Shown piece by piece: positions 37,660-48,713 of a stretch of 64,000 nucleotides of DNA (the first letter of the stretch is position 1; each line of letters opens with the position of its first letter). The DNA is from Proales similis. Lineage: Eukaryota; Rotifera; Eurotatoria; Ploima; Proalidae. Both the position numbers and the translations under genes were made by a program. Where the stretch lies: contig JAGVRJ010000001.1 of assembly GCA_019059635.1 (NCBI GenBank), forward strand, positions 992,001-1,056,000, read 5' to 3'. A model generated the notes under the pieces. The model was not told where the DNA came from. It worked only from the letters and a program-made list of their open reading frames with translations, and did no database searches.

Positions 37660-38943
37660 ATGCTGTCGACAACTGCAGGCTTTGAGAATTTCAATTCAAA
37701 TCAAATACTCGAGTTCAATTGGAAATATCAGCCGCCGTTCATCGGAATAGGCACCTGTGGAAGCAACTACTCGTCCAATACGGGCGCATACGATCTAAAC
37801 AAGCAGCACAGCTTCTGTTCGTCATCGGTGCCCACATTCGGGCCTAGCTCGGCAATCGCTTATCAACCTCAGTCCTCAATGAGCGCCAATGTCTCGACAG
37901 CGATCGGCCAGCATCCGAGCTCGAACGATCAGAGAGCGGACGATTGCAAGAGTAGAAAGAGAAGCCGAAAAGAAGAGAGGAAGGCTCGTCTGAAGGCGCA
38001 AATAACCGAGATCGAGGCCAAAGAGGCCATTCAAAAGGGCCTTGTAACCGAGGTCGAGCATGTCGACGTAACTTGCTTTAGCGGAACGTCGACCATTTCG
38101 CAGCAGAAGCGCCGCTTTGCCGAGGTCAAGCCGCCCTATTCGTACATCGCGCTGATCACTATGGCGATCGAGAGCTCGCCCACCGGCATGATGACTCTGA
38201 ACGAGATCTACAGCTTTATTGAGAACCGGTTTCCCTACTTCAGAGAGAACACACAGCGGTGGCAGAACTCGATTCGACACAACCTGTCGCTCAACGACTG
38301 CTTCATAAAAGTGTCAAAGAACAACGCGAGCAGCAGGTCGGGCAAAGGCAACTACTGGGCACTGCACCCAAAGGCAGGCGACATGTTCGGCAACGGCAGC
38401 TTCCTGCGTCGCTCCAAACGCTTCAAAGTGGCATCGTCCGACAAGCAGAATGAAACGGCCGAAAAATGCCCGTCATTGTCCATATCTCCGATCTCCAACT
38501 CGTCCTCTTCGTCCATGTCGACCACCTCGCCGTCGGCAACCAATGCGTCAGAGCCGTCCTATTTGCTACAAGAGCCAGGCGAAGTGAGAAAACAAGAAGG
38601 TGGCTGCGGCGGCGGCGGAGGAGACCAGTTTGCGGCACCGTTTCAGTTCCATCAGTCTACGGGCAGTCCGCAGTTCTTGGCGAGCAGCGAATCTTCGCCT
38701 GCCAACCAATCGTCGTATGTATACGGGTCGGATCGCTATGACTCCGCTTCCACAAGTTTCGTGACTGCGTCAACTGCGTCCTTTACGCCCTCGTTCATGA
38801 GCAGCTACTCGTCGATGCCCCATCTCGGCAGCTACCACCAGTACAGCCAACATGCTGCGCCAATGCAGCCATTGATCGACTCGTACAACTTTCCACACGG
38901 CGGCCTGAATCGATACAGCTCGAGCTATTCGAACAATGCCTGA
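37660..38943 (+). CDS. Forkhead-box transcription factor
   Basis: 427 residues, intronless. The forkhead domain is at about residues 155-257: [34 protein letters not shown], helix 3 [20 protein letters not shown], wing 1 [10 protein letters not shown], then [16 protein letters not shown]. The domain has FoxB-like features ([25 protein letters not shown]) mixed with FoxC/D-like ones (SLND). The central position is unlike classical FoxB proteins. The loop before GKG (SKNNASSRS) is about 2 residues longer than usual. An upstream basic stretch ([16 protein letters not shown]) may be a nuclear signal. The C-terminal half is Ser/Pro/Tyr-rich. DNA-binding residues of helix 3 are intact. AATAAA at 39034-39039. 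Subfamily is left open. Confidence 0.9.
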   Translation: MLSTTAGFENFNSNQILEFNWKYQPPFIGIGTCGSNYSSNTGAYDLNKQHSFCSSSVPTFGPSSAIAYQPQSSMSANVSTAIGQHPSSNDQRADDCKSRKRSRKEERKARLKAQITEIEAKEAIQKGLVTEVEHVDVTCFSGTSTISQQKRRFAEVKPPYSYIALITMAIESSPTGMMTLNEIYSFIENRFPYFRENTQRWQNSIRHNLSLNDCFIKVSKNNASSRSGKGNYWALHPKAGDMFGNGSFLRRSKRFKVASSDKQNETAEKCPSLSISPISNSSSSSMSTTSPSATNASEPSYLLQEPGEVRKQEGGCGGGGGDQFAAPFQFHQSTGSPQFLASSESSPANQSSYVYGSDRYDSASTSFVTASTASFTPSFMSSYSSMPHLGSYHQYSQHAAPMQPLIDSYNFPHGGLNRYSSSYSNNA

Positions 38944-39303
38944 TCTCAGCCTTGAGCATCTCTTTCCCTTTCGCGGTCATTGCAACGGTGATTTTTAATA
39001 CTTAATTGCTTTTTCTCTTCTACTTCTATTCTAAATAAACAAAAGCGGCCTAAACTGATGCGCCATTAGCTAATCGGTGTGTTTATTGACGCTCGAGGCC
39101 AAAGAGGCGCTCGTGCAAATAAATTTTTTCTTTCAATAACAGGCAATATTGAGCAGAGCGGAGCAAAGTAATTGCCTGCCTTGAGCAAAACTGAGCATCT
39201 AAACCCTAAACTGCGTCCGACTTAGACCCATGCAAGCTCGTTTATTAAAAGCTCTCGACTCATCTGCTGGCTTTTTGTTAGAGTTTGGGCTTAGAGCGAA
39301 CTG
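38944..39303. other. Intergenic, forkhead 3' UTR and receptor promoter
   Basis: 360 bp. Poly(A) signal at 39034-39039. A second AATAAA lies at about 39118. No TATA box seen for the receptor gene. Confidence 0.5.
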
Positions 39304-41179
39304 ATGCCACTCTACTTTGCTGTCTGCTTGGTCGTTCTGGGTAAACTCTTGGCAGTCTGAGCAGCTCTTTTGGTCTCTTGTTCACCAACGAGGTTTCTAG
39401 TAGCCGGCCGCTGTAACGCGGACGTCTGGAGCTACAATCGGCTCTACCAGCAGCTCATGTGCAACTACAGCAGACTGGCTCGTCCGACTCGCCAGTTTGA
39501 CGAGCGTGTGCAAGTCAAGGTCGACCTTGAGCTACTTCGTCTCATCAACATTGTGAGTAGCGAGCTGCGTCGCCTGACCAAACCAAATCTAAGCGAACCG
39601 AAGCGTAGGACGAGAAGAATCATGTGATGATCACGGACGTCATACTCACGCAGGTTTGCATTTGCAATTAGAAGCCGAACAAGAGCTTGACGAGTAAATT
39701 GAGTCACAGATTTGGAAGGACTATCGGCTCGGCTGGAAGCCGGACCAGTTTGCCAACATAACTGAATTTCATCTGCCTGCCGAGCTAATCTGGGTGAGTC
39801 TTGCTTTGTGAGTAGAGCAGCTGGAATCAACGTCCCGTTTGACCACTAGACTCCCGATCTGATCCTGTCCAACACGTAAGTCAGCTTGTCTGTTCACTAT
39901 TGTGCGACTGGCGTTTCAAAGCCGTTTTAAACGAGACTAGAGCAAACGGCGAGTACGAGGTGCCAATGGAGCGCATAGCCAAGTTTGACTCGAGTGGCCG
40001 AGTCGAATGGAAAGTGCCCATCATTTTGAGGAGCTCGTGCAAGATTGACGTTCAGTTTTTCCCGTTTGACATCCAGCGATGCGGAATCGTCTTCTCCTCG
40101 TGGACCTACGACTACGACAATTTACAACTCAGCCTGAAGGACATGGAAAAGTGGAAGCGCAAAGTCACGCTCGAATGGAACAACTACGAATGGGAGATCT
40201 ACCATTCAGACGCGACAGTGAGGCGCCTTGTGAGCGGCGACTCGCGACGAAGCAACTTTCCAAGTAAGCCCTTCTAGCACGCTCATCGACTGGCCGCCTC
40301 ATCCCAATCGGACGCTCAGACATTCTGTTCTGCTTTGTGTTCAAGCGCAAATCGCTCTTTTACCTTGTCAATCTGATTGTGCCTTGTGTGAGCATGTCCT
40401 TCTTGACCGTTGTGGTGTTTTCGCTCAACACGAACGCGCGAGAAAAGGTCACCTTGAGCATCTCGATTCTCTTGGCGCTCACTCTCTTCTTCTTGCTCCT
40501 GCTCGACATTATGCCTCCGAGCTCATTGGGTTTGTCTCTAAATCCTTTTCTGCATCCGCTCGACACCAACGCTTTGTTCAAGTGATTCCTCTGATGGGCA
40601 AGTACCTCATATTCACCATCACCATGGTCTCGCTGTCCACGGTGGCCACAGTGTTTGTGATCAGCCTCTTCTACAGACGTCCTCAGTTCCACCATTTCAT
40701 ACCGGCCTGGGCAAAGAGCCGCATTTCGAGCAAACTCGCTCTCTATCAGCTCATCAAGTTTGAAGAGGAGAACGCCGAGAGAGTGGCCCTAAAGACCGCA
40801 GCTGATGCGCCGACCTGTCACAGCGACTCTGAACTGGCCAGCCGCAATCGCTCGCGCAAGATGAGCACATGGCTCGACATTTACCGACTTGGCCAACAGA
40901 TTGCAGCCATCGCCGAACGAATCGAACAGAGAGAAGAGCAGAAAAAGGTGAGCGCTCTCCAATCGCTTGCATTTTAAAGGCGAGAAAATGGCAAAATAAT
41001 TGTGAAAATTAAAGGCAAGCAGCGAATGGCAAACTCTGGCGCGCTGGCTCGATCGCTTGTTTTTGGCCATATTTTCCATCTTGTTTGTGCTCGGACTGAG
41101 CTTCATTGCCTGGCATTCGACTCGCCTCTACGCGCTAAATTACATCGAAGGCAAACACAAACTCTGCTCTTTGGACTGA
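39304..41179 (+). CDS. Nicotinic acetylcholine receptor-type subunit, non-alpha
   Basis: Pentameric ligand-gated channel subunit, 468 residues in nine exons (39304-39340, 39401-39552, 39609-39653, 39710-39793, 39850-39875, 39941-40263, 40320-40529, 40583-40947, 41015-41179). Signal peptide [15 protein letters not shown]. The ligand-binding domain has [23 protein letters not shown] and a canonical 13-residue Cys loop ([15 protein letters not shown]). The pore helix M2 begins [14 protein letters not shown], keeping the Glu at -1', as in cation channels. M1, M3 and M4 are present; the M3-M4 loop is cytoplasmic. The adjacent cysteine pair of alpha subunits is missing in loop C, so this is a non-alpha, structural-type subunit. 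Introns are 53-67 nt. Confidence 0.92.
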
Positions 41180-41190
41180 TTGAAAACGCA

Positions 41191-41214
41191 TTTATTCGCA
41201 ACTTTCTGAATAAA
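41191..41214. terminator. Crossed poly(A) signals of two convergent genes
   Basis: TTTATT at 41191-41196 serves the minus-strand gene and AATAAA at 41209-41214 the receptor gene. Stop codons are only 86 bp apart, so the two 3' ends should overlap. Confidence 0.65.
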
Positions 41215-41265
41215 ACGAAACAAAACCGCAGAAAGCAGACGGACTGTTGTTGGGCAAGGCCGGGA

Positions 41266-42705
41266 TCAGGAGAGATAGGGGTCGTCGTTGAGCGAGAGGT
41301 TCTTGGTCCACATGTACAAGTCGTCGGCCTCTTGGTCGTCGAACGCGTCGTCGAGCTCGGCGGGCACGTGGAAGCTCTCGCTGGCAATGCGGCGATCATT
41401 GTCCGGCGTGAGCGTTTCCGAATGCGTCATCTTGTACGCCCGCTTCATCTTGTCCACTTTGCTGAGCGCTTTTTTCGACCGCCTGCTCGACTGCTCGTTG
41501 TGCGCCATCGACGAGCTCGTCTTTCGTCTGCTCAGCTTTTGCACAAGTGAATTGTTCGGGTCTTCTGTGTCACTGTTGGGCGGTGCCCGTCGAGCAGAAT
41601 TGTAAAGCTCGAATACAATCTGCAGTCGAGAAACAAGCAAAACTTACAGATCGAGTTTGGACAAAAGTTTTATGTGCTCTAGTTGCACTTGCCGGCTGTT
41701 GGGCACTTCGAGCAGAACATTCAACTGACGGGCTAGTTTGCGGCTCATGCGACGCGATCGGGCGTAGTCAAGCACGTCGTAGAACAGAGTTCGTCTCGGC
41801 AAGTCTGTTCGATTCGTTTGGTTTAACAGAGCTAAATGTGAGATGGCGGTCGCTCACCGTTCAGATCGAGTCGGCGCCACTGATTCGACTTGCCGCCCAA
41901 GTAAGCGGGCAGGTCGTCGTTTATGCTCGAGTACTTGCAAGTTGACGAGTGAAAGCCTTGCAAGCGAAATAGCGCCAACAGCTTACTTGAATAAAGTCCT
42001 TGAAATCGACCAAATGATTGGGATCTAGCAGCTTGCCGTTTTTGTTCAGCATCAGCTGGTCGGAGATCATCATGTCCAAATACTTGCGACTTCCCATCTG
42101 AGCCTTGGCGGCCACGTTCGCCTTTTAAAAATGCAAGTTCTCGCTCAACTCTGCAATTCGTTCGAGGCCAAGTTTACAGTCGAATTGGATATTTGACGTC
42201 CGCTCAAGTATTTGGCCGTTCGTCCGTCCAACGTCTTTGTGTAGATTTTGAACACAACAAAGGGCGGAAATTCTCGTCCGGCGAATCTACGAGCAGCCTC
42301 TCTCAGACAAAGCTCAAACTCAACGCGTCAAGCGCAAACCTGAACTTGACTTGCACGGTGAGACAAGGGTCGTCGAGGATGTTTGACTCGCTCGGCGATA
42401 TTTTGCGAACGATCTCCTTGGACAGAGAATATTCCTTTGGAAAGCGAAGCAAGTTAGTCAAGGCGGCGGTGATCTGACGCTTATCGTTACTGCGGCACAA
42501 ATCGAATGTTTGAGCAGCTTGAACATTTGCCGATCGCGATATGAGCACCAGGCCCTTTCTATGCGGCCAACTGCCTTCATCTGGTCCATGCTAAATTGCC
42601 AAAAAGCGGTTCAAATACGTCAACCAGTCTCATTGAGTTGAACAATTCAATCAAGTCAGTAAGCACTTACAGCTCTCTCATGTCTTCGTGGCTATTCTTT
42701 TCCAT
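41266..42705 (-). CDS. C11orf65/CXorf58-family IQ-motif protein
   Basis: Start MEKNSHEDMREL (ATG at 42705; exon 42671-42705), then about seven further exons to TGA at 41266. The N-terminal IQ-like segment GRIERAWCSYRDRQMFKLLKHSIC is followed by LSKEIVRKISPSESNILDDP, KFRFAGREFPPFVVFKIY, KYLSGRQ, DLPAYLGGKSNQWRRLDLN and FYDVLDYARS. These resemble the conserved core of vertebrate C11orf65 and CXorf58 (KVRFRFGG..FPP, LGGRNN-WRRLN), proteins linked to cilia, testis or mitochondria. The C-terminal exon is charged (RRKTSSS, KKALSKVDKMKRAYK). The last intron, 75 nt (GTAAGTTTT to CCCAACAG), is the least certain. Functional role is unknown. Confidence 0.7.
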
Positions 42706-43155
42706 CGTGCCACCAACTGGAGCATCTGCCGCTTTTGGTGTTGTTCCGATTCTTCTGCTTAGCAAGCCGGCTTAACGCTTGCCAAAATGCTGAGCAGTTT
42801 GGTCGCCATAGCAACGGTCTCTGTAACCTACGTTTCTTGCGATGTAACTTTATGGCAGTTTCTTTCCTTTTTCTTTTTCTTAGCGATCAGCTGCACTCGT
42901 GACGTGAGCTCGTTTTTCGCTTGCGTTTCAATCCACGAAGGAGAAACGAGCTCACGTCAAGCAGAGCGCGATGGAAATGAAACGAATCGGACAAAATGCG
43001 CGTCGGCGCAGTAGAGCAGTGCAAGCAAAGTGAAAAAGGCCAGAGGTCGAAGGGCGCCAGGATTCGAATCGTGATCAGACTATCCGACCGAGCGGCTACA
43101 AGTCACACAGAGAAGAGAGAAAGAACGCAAATAAGCCAAAGAAGGGTCGATAGAG
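42706..43155. promoter_or_regulatory. Divergent promoter gap (C11orf65-like / SPD-2-like)
   Basis: 450 bp between head-to-head start codons. Contains an inverted pair GTGACGTGAGCTCGTTT / AAACGAGCTCACGTC at about 42900-42960. No TATA box. Confidence 0.5.
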
Positions 43156-46100
43156 ATGGAAGGATCGCCTCTGCCCAAGAGTGACCAAACATCGCTTGGT
43201 CTCTTGGACGACAAGTTGATTGAAAATCTGTCGCCTGATGGAAGCTTAAATGCAATCAAAGAGAGAGTGGTCGACAAACCGCCGCTGCCTGCCGGAGAAA
43301 AACGCCTTGGACGTTTCACAGCGCCGCAGCGATTTCAGTTCGCTGACGCCGATCCAGAAGCAACGGTCGAAAGCATCAAACTGAACGAGTCTGATTTGAA
43401 AAAACTCGACACGGACGAGTTCACATTCGACGACGAAGATGGCGAAGAAGAGAGCGAAGAGAACGTGCCAAAGAAACAAGCAGAAGACAACAATCGAACG
43501 GTTCAAATGAAAGCCGAATCGGACACGATTCACTTATTGCTGGACTCGAACTCAACGATGGCGAACGCGGCCAACGCCGAAGAGCACATCAACATGATGG
43601 TGATGAAGTCGATCGAGAGAGTCAAGCGAAGTGTGGGCCTCAATCTAAAAGATCCGTTGGAGCTGAGCTTCAACCCGCCCGTGAAGGGAACGCCCAACAG
43701 CAAGCTGAGAGAGCAGTTCGATCTGAGCAGCGGCTCCCTGTTCAGTGAGAACCGAAACGATTCTCGTCCGAGCTACCAGATGCGGCCGTCCAGCAACCTA
43801 ATCGATTCGATCTACTTTAAGCCGAGTGAGCCGACTGCAGTTGACGAAGACACTCTGATGACCATCAGTCAGTTGCCTGCGGCGCTCGACCAGACGGCCA
43901 CGATCGGTGACAACCTGGCACCGTTCGAGTGCTCTCTGGCTGCCGACGAACAGGCCAAGTTGATCGGAATTCAAAACATGAGCGACGAGTTCAAAGAGAA
44001 TTTCAACGAAATCATCGACCAAGAGGAAAAGCAGAACAGAGAGAATTTCGACCTGAGCGTGGGCGTGAACGAAACGCGCGGCGACGAAAAGACCTGGTAC
44101 GAGGCCAAAGAGACGACCATGGACAAAGCGAACAGCAACGGCGCCAACAAGACTCAAATCGAGGACCAGTCGATCGGAGGCTACTTTCAGCACGACTCGA
44201 GCATGGCCTCGTTCCTAAAACGCAGCAAGAAAACAACTTACTTAGACGAGACCAAGCAGAGCGGAAGCAGCAGCGGCAACGACGACACTCTCAAGAACAA
44301 GCAGAAAGGCGACGAGACGGTGAAAAACTGGACCGGCAAAGGCAACGAGACGGACGAGATCACTTTTTCCGATCTGTCATCTGTGCTGCCGTCGCAAGCC
44401 AATTTCACGTTCTCGTTCAATTCGAGCGAGTCGGGCGACCCTCTTGTGCCCAAATCGACGTCAGGCACGCGTCAGTCGGGCAAAGAACGAATGAAAATGG
44501 AGGCGATCGGCGAAGAGCTGGAGAAGATCAACAGCCGGCTGGAAAGAGAGAAGGCCGGTGCGACCGTCAAGTCGAGCGGTGGCGGCGAGGATCGCAAGAA
44601 AAATCTGAAGCGAATGATGATGGACGAGACGATCTCGTCGATAGGCTCGACCAATTCGTCTCGAGCCAAACAGCACGAGCAGTCGAGCAGACGCAGCGAG
44701 GAAGAGAAGAGCAAAAAAGCGAACGCGACCGGATCTCTGACCAGCACGCCGTCCAAATTGACCAAGTCGAACAGCTTTCATGTGAATCGGGCTCAGTCGA
44801 CGATCTGCAACGACACCACTATCGATCTGAGGTCAAAGTCAAAGAACGACTCGGCCAAATCTGAATCGCTTCAGACCCTGTTGAGCAACTTTGCGCCCAC
44901 CATATTCAATCAGAGCGGCTCGGCGATTCCGATCGCCTTCCTGCCCTTCGAGTCGTTCATCCCGTGCGTGCAAAAACTGCTCAAGGGCGACGAGCGTGGC
45001 GATCAGAGCACCGCTCCATTGCTACTAAACGGCTCGGCCAGTCACCTTTGCCATTCGATAAGAAGCGACGTGCCCCACATCGAGCTAGATCAGACGAGCG
45101 TCGACTTTGGCAACGTGACTGGTGGCTGCTGCAGCTCGATGCGCATTTGCATGAAGGCGAGCAACATGCCGTGCAGCAGCAATTCCAACACCATCTGCTC
45201 TTTGCTGGCAGAGATCGACGACGCCAGCGAGTGGAGCTTGAAGCCGATCGGCAGTCAACCGGCCGAATGGGTTCAAGAGCTGAAAAGCAAACTGGCGTCT
45301 ATTTTCTCGCTTCATTCGGACAAGCCGCAATTAGACCGAGCGGCACGCTCCAAGCCTGAACAACGAACTCTGCAGTTCGAGCTGGTCTCAAGCTACTACG
45401 AGCTCTTTGTCCAGCTCAATCTGAGGGAAGTTAGAGAGGCGTTGAAACAGGCCAAGGCACCGATTGAGCTTCGCACTCGCGTCAGAATTTACTATTGTGT
45501 GGGCGAGGCCAAGAAATGCCTGAGCAGTGTGCTGGAGGTTGTTGCCAAACTCGGCCATGCCCATCTCAGGTCGGCCGCGTCTGAGACCATCGAGTTCGAT
45601 CTGGCCAAGCCAGTGACCAGTCGCTGTGAGACAAGCTTCAAATCAAAGAGCTGCTCGGCTCTGGACCAAGACGAGTCAGATCGGACTCTGCTCAGCGAGA
45701 GCAGTTGCAACATGTCGTTTGAACTGCTGCTCGAGCGGCAGATTCCGATCAGCAATGCCGGCAACATGAGCGTCTATGTCGAGTGCTTTCTGTCTTATGT
45801 GGACGCGCACGGCATCTCGCACGATCGCGTCGATCATCTCGCAATGGACGCGTACGAGCTGCGACTTGACAAGACGCTCATGTGCGTGGAGGCGGCCAGC
45901 AAGCGGTCCTTAATCAATTTGTCTCTTTACTCAAAGCGCCAGAGCAGCCACGCGCTCGACGTGGACTCGATCGAAAAGCTCCGGCCCAGACTGTGCATTC
46001 AGATAAAGCCGAACGGCGACAAGTTCGATATTCCGATCTGCATCAAGCGTGGCAACGAACAGCTAAAGCTGGCGGCATCGCGCGAGAAGCTCTTGTTCGG

Positions 46101-48477
46101 CCCATCGCTCAGCAACAGAGTCGATCAGTCCGGCCTGGCGAACGAGGTCACTCTGATGAACAAGAGTCAGTTTGGCATCACCTGTGAGATTCGAATCGAC
46201 GACCAGGAGCAAGTGTTCTCGTTCGACGAGAGCTGCATGCGCTCTCGCTGCTCCGCCTACGCGCCGATTCAAGTCAAATTGGCGCTGGCAGCCGGCGAGA
46301 CGACCGTGCTGCGCGTGAAAGCCAAACGCCACGAGAACTACAAGCCAGTGCAGCACGGCGCACTGCGCATATCGGCGGCCGGCTACACGACTCGGTTCAA
46401 CGTGAGCCTGCACGCGTTCTGGTGCGAGGCGTTGGTCAAAGTGGACAATCTGCCGCCGGCAGCCGACGAATGCCTGAGCATTCGAAAGCTAATTCAGAGC
46501 AAAGCAATGCGAGACGCTTGTGTTTACCGTTCGAGTCCTCAGGCGTCCATTCGTCTCGTCAATTTCTCACCGACCGGGTCCAAGTGCCAGGTCTACGTGC
46601 AAATGATCTTAAAAGGAGAGCAGCTGAGAGCCAAGCGCTACTCGAGCAAAGACGCCGAGTTCGAGAGTGTCGATCAGCATCGATTCGCGCTCAGAGCCGC
46701 CAGCCAGTCGATACAGTCCGGCAACGGGCTCATTTGGTTCGAGCTGGCACCCAATCACGTGGTCGACTTGACACTGGATCAAATAAACGGCATAGAGGGC
46801 GAGCGAGAGCTTTACTTTTGCGTCTATTGGATAGAACAAGACCTGCTGAACTACTTGAAACGAGCCGTGGACAGAAAGCGAATGAACGCATCGTTCAGGA
46901 GCCAGCCCGATCCAGTAGACGCTCTGATTCAGGCTCTCCTGCTCCAAGAAGTGGCCTCTGACTCGAACCAGTTGGCCGAGAATGCGCTCTCGACCAGTCA
47001 GGCGAATTTGCTGATAAATCAGTCGCTGAACAGCACCAGCTTGTCGATGAGAGGAGAAGAGGGCGCTCGCTCGACGCGTGAGGATTGTGTCAAGTTGACG
47101 CGAATGCTGCTCAAGTCGCACATATTCGCGCTTAACGAGCCGGACGAGGCGGGCATGGCCGACTCGTGGAGCGTCACGCCCAATCGAATTGTTCTGCAGG
47201 CGTCTGCCAATTCAGCGCAGACGATCACGATCCGAAACAACCTGATGCGCAAGGAGATCGACTTCCAGGCCAGCTCGAAGCTGTTCACCGTCTCGCCGAG
47301 CGCAGGCAAAGTAAAGCCACGCGATCAGCTCGAGCTGAGAGTGCATCCGATACCGGAGCTGATCAAGCGGCTGCCGTTCACCGACTCGATAATCATTTGG
47401 TGCAATCGAAACAGAAAAGAGGTGCAAGCCGCGTGCAGCAGCGAGACAGCGAGCAGCTGCGGTCCGGCCAATCTGACCCAAGCGAGCGAGATCAGTCAGC
47501 ATACAATCGATTCGCTCTCACTCACGCCGCTAATCAATGCCAGCTTCAGCACCTTGTCTTTTAACGACTCGCTCGAGGCGAGCAAGAGCGGCCAGCACGA
47601 GCCAGACGCCCAGTTGAAGATTCGCACCAGCGGGGACGATGTTCACATCAGTTTTCCGGACGTTGTGATCGGCTGTCGAAAATCAGTCGAACTAGTTCTC
47701 ACCAATCCGACCAGCTCGGGCGTGAGATGGAAAGCGTATCCGGTGACCAACGCCAGCGTTCGAGAGCAGGAGAACAACGAGGCGGCCGCCAGCCGTTCGA
47801 TTCAGGGCGTCTTCTCCATCACGCCCAGTCAGGGCTTCATTGCGGCCAGGCAAACGACAAAAACGCGCATTGACTTCAACCCGCGTGACGTGCTCGGCTT
47901 GTTCACGCAGTGCTGGCAAATAGACACGAGTGTGCCGCCGTCGAGCTCGAGCGAACAGGCCAAGGACCTGTTTCATTGTAAATTGTCACTGAACGGCAAC
48001 TCGAAGCCGCTCGTGGTGCAAACGCGTCAAGATCCGGCCTACGAGAAGCTGGCCGGCCGAATACTTCGCACTCGGCCCAATGGCCCAATGGACACGCAGA
48101 ATTCGAGCGCCTACTCGAGCACATCGTCGCTGACCAGCGGCTCCATACTCTCGAACGCGTCATCGCTTGGCTGCGAGCGACGAATAATCCTGAAGAAGAA
48201 CGAGATCGTGTTCCCGGCCACACAGGCGAACAAAATCAGCCGCGACTACATTCTCATTCACAACAAAGAAGAGTTCGACTGCCGCCTCAGCTTCACCGAT
48301 CTCATCGAGCCGTTCCACTGCAAGCACAAGGAGTTCTGCCTCTCGTCCAAGCACTACATCAAAGTGCCGGTCGACTTTCGGCCGACGAGCATCGGCGAGT
48401 TTGCTGACAAAATTCTCGTCCGAGTGGACAAGTTCGACGAGCCTCTGGTGTGCACTCTTCGAGGCAAATGCGTCTAA
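43156..48477 (+). CDS. CEP192: Centriole/centrosome protein, SPD-2/CEP192-like
   Basis: 1773 residues in one intronless frame. The N-terminal third is acidic and disordered (LDTDEFTFDDEDGEEESEEN) with many Ser/Asn. The C-terminal half is built of immunoglobulin-like ASH/PapD-type beta domains: ISFPDVVIGCRKSVELVLTN, FSITPSQGFIAARQTTK, and at the extreme end IHNKEEFDCRLSFTD, KHYIKVPVDFRPTSIGEF and LVCTLRGKC. That arrangement, ending in an ASH domain, is that of SPD-2/CEP192, which recruits pericentriolar material, Aurora A and PLK1. Other ASH proteins (HYDIN-, CFAP-type) are alternatives, but the long disordered N-terminus and length favour CEP192. Start is the first ATG of the frame; AATAAA at about 48659. 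Confidence 0.62.
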   Translation: MEGSPLPKSDQTSLGLLDDKLIENLSPDGSLNAIKERVVDKPPLPAGEKRLGRFTAPQRFQFADADPEATVESIKLNESDLKKLDTDEFTFDDEDGEEESEENVPKKQAEDNNRTVQMKAESDTIHLLLDSNSTMANAANAEEHINMMVMKSIERVKRSVGLNLKDPLELSFNPPVKGTPNSKLREQFDLSSGSLFSENRNDSRPSYQMRPSSNLIDSIYFKPSEPTAVDEDTLMTISQLPAALDQTATIGDNLAPFECSLAADEQAKLIGIQNMSDEFKENFNEIIDQEEKQNRENFDLSVGVNETRGDEKTWYEAKETTMDKANSNGANKTQIEDQSIGGYFQHDSSMASFLKRSKKTTYLDETKQSGSSSGNDDTLKNKQKGDETVKNWTGKGNETDEITFSDLSSVLPSQANFTFSFNSSESGDPLVPKSTSGTRQSGKERMKMEAIGEELEKINSRLEREKAGATVKSSGGGEDRKKNLKRMMMDETISSIGSTNSSRAKQHEQSSRRSEEEKSKKANATGSLTSTPSKLTKSNSFHVNRAQSTICNDTTIDLRSKSKNDSAKSESLQTLLSNFAPTIFNQSGSAIPIAFLPFESFIPCVQKLLKGDERGDQSTAPLLLNGSASHLCHSIRSDVPHIELDQTSVDFGNVTGGCCSSMRICMKASNMPCSSNSNTICSLLAEIDDASEWSLKPIGSQPAEWVQELKSKLASIFSLHSDKPQLDRAARSKPEQRTLQFELVSSYYELFVQLNLREVREALKQAKAPIELRTRVRIYYCVGEAKKCLSSVLEVVAKLGHAHLRSAASETIEFDLAKPVTSRCETSFKSKSCSALDQDESDRTLLSESSCNMSFELLLERQIPISNAGNMSVYVECFLSYVDAHGISHDRVDHLAMDAYELRLDKTLMCVEAASKRSLINLSLYSKRQSSHALDVDSIEKLRPRLCIQIKPNGDKFDIPICIKRGNEQLKLAASREKLLFGPSLSNRVDQSGLANEVTLMNKSQFGITCEIRIDDQEQVFSFDESCMRSRCSAYAPIQVKLALAAGETTVLRVKAKRHENYKPVQHGALRISAAGYTTRFNVSLHAFWCEALVKVDNLPPAADECLSIRKLIQSKAMRDACVYRSSPQASIRLVNFSPTGSKCQVYVQMILKGEQLRAKRYSSKDAEFESVDQHRFALRAASQSIQSGNGLIWFELAPNHVVDLTLDQINGIEGERELYFCVYWIEQDLLNYLKRAVDRKRMNASFRSQPDPVDALIQALLLQEVASDSNQLAENALSTSQANLLINQSLNSTSLSMRGEEGARSTREDCVKLTRMLLKSHIFALNEPDEAGMADSWSVTPNRIVLQASANSAQTITIRNNLMRKEIDFQASSKLFTVSPSAGKVKPRDQLELRVHPIPELIKRLPFTDSIIIWCNRNRKEVQAACSSETASSCGPANLTQASEISQHTIDSLSLTPLINASFSTLSFNDSLEASKSGQHEPDAQLKIRTSGDDVHISFPDVVIGCRKSVELVLTNPTSSGVRWKAYPVTNASVREQENNEAAASRSIQGVFSITPSQGFIAARQTTKTRIDFNPRDVLGLFTQCWQIDTSVPPSSSSEQAKDLFHCKLSLNGNSKPLVVQTRQDPAYEKLAGRILRTRPNGPMDTQNSSAYSSTSSLTSGSILSNASSLGCERRIILKKNEIVFPATQANKISRDYILIHNKEEFDCRLSFTDLIEPFHCKHKEFCLSSKHYIKVPVDFRPTSIGEFADKILVRVDKFDEPLVCTLRGKCV

Positions 48478-48713
48478 TTCCAGCCGTCCAGTTTATCGAG
48501 CGGACATCTGCACCACTTTTACTGTCGTCCACGCCCTCTTCATTCAATTTGGCTCGAGAGCTCGAGCAGCGGCCAATTTGTGGACAAGCTTCTCTCTGTG
48601 TGTGTGTGCGTGTAAAAATCAGAGAATTTCAAAAACCAATTTCAATTCATTTAAATCAATAAAACAAATGATTACAATAAAGGATAAATTGAGTTTGAAA
48701 GAATCTCGTTTCG

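Noticed and set aside
43050-43080. GGATTCGAATC-like T-loop, possible minus-strand tRNA
   Set aside because: The bases flanking TTCGAAT do not form a 5-bp T stem and no acceptor or anticodon stem could be drawn.
43929-44864. 311-codon + ORF in another frame of the SPD-2-like gene
   Set aside because: Arg/Gln-rich shadow produced by the codon bias of the real frame.
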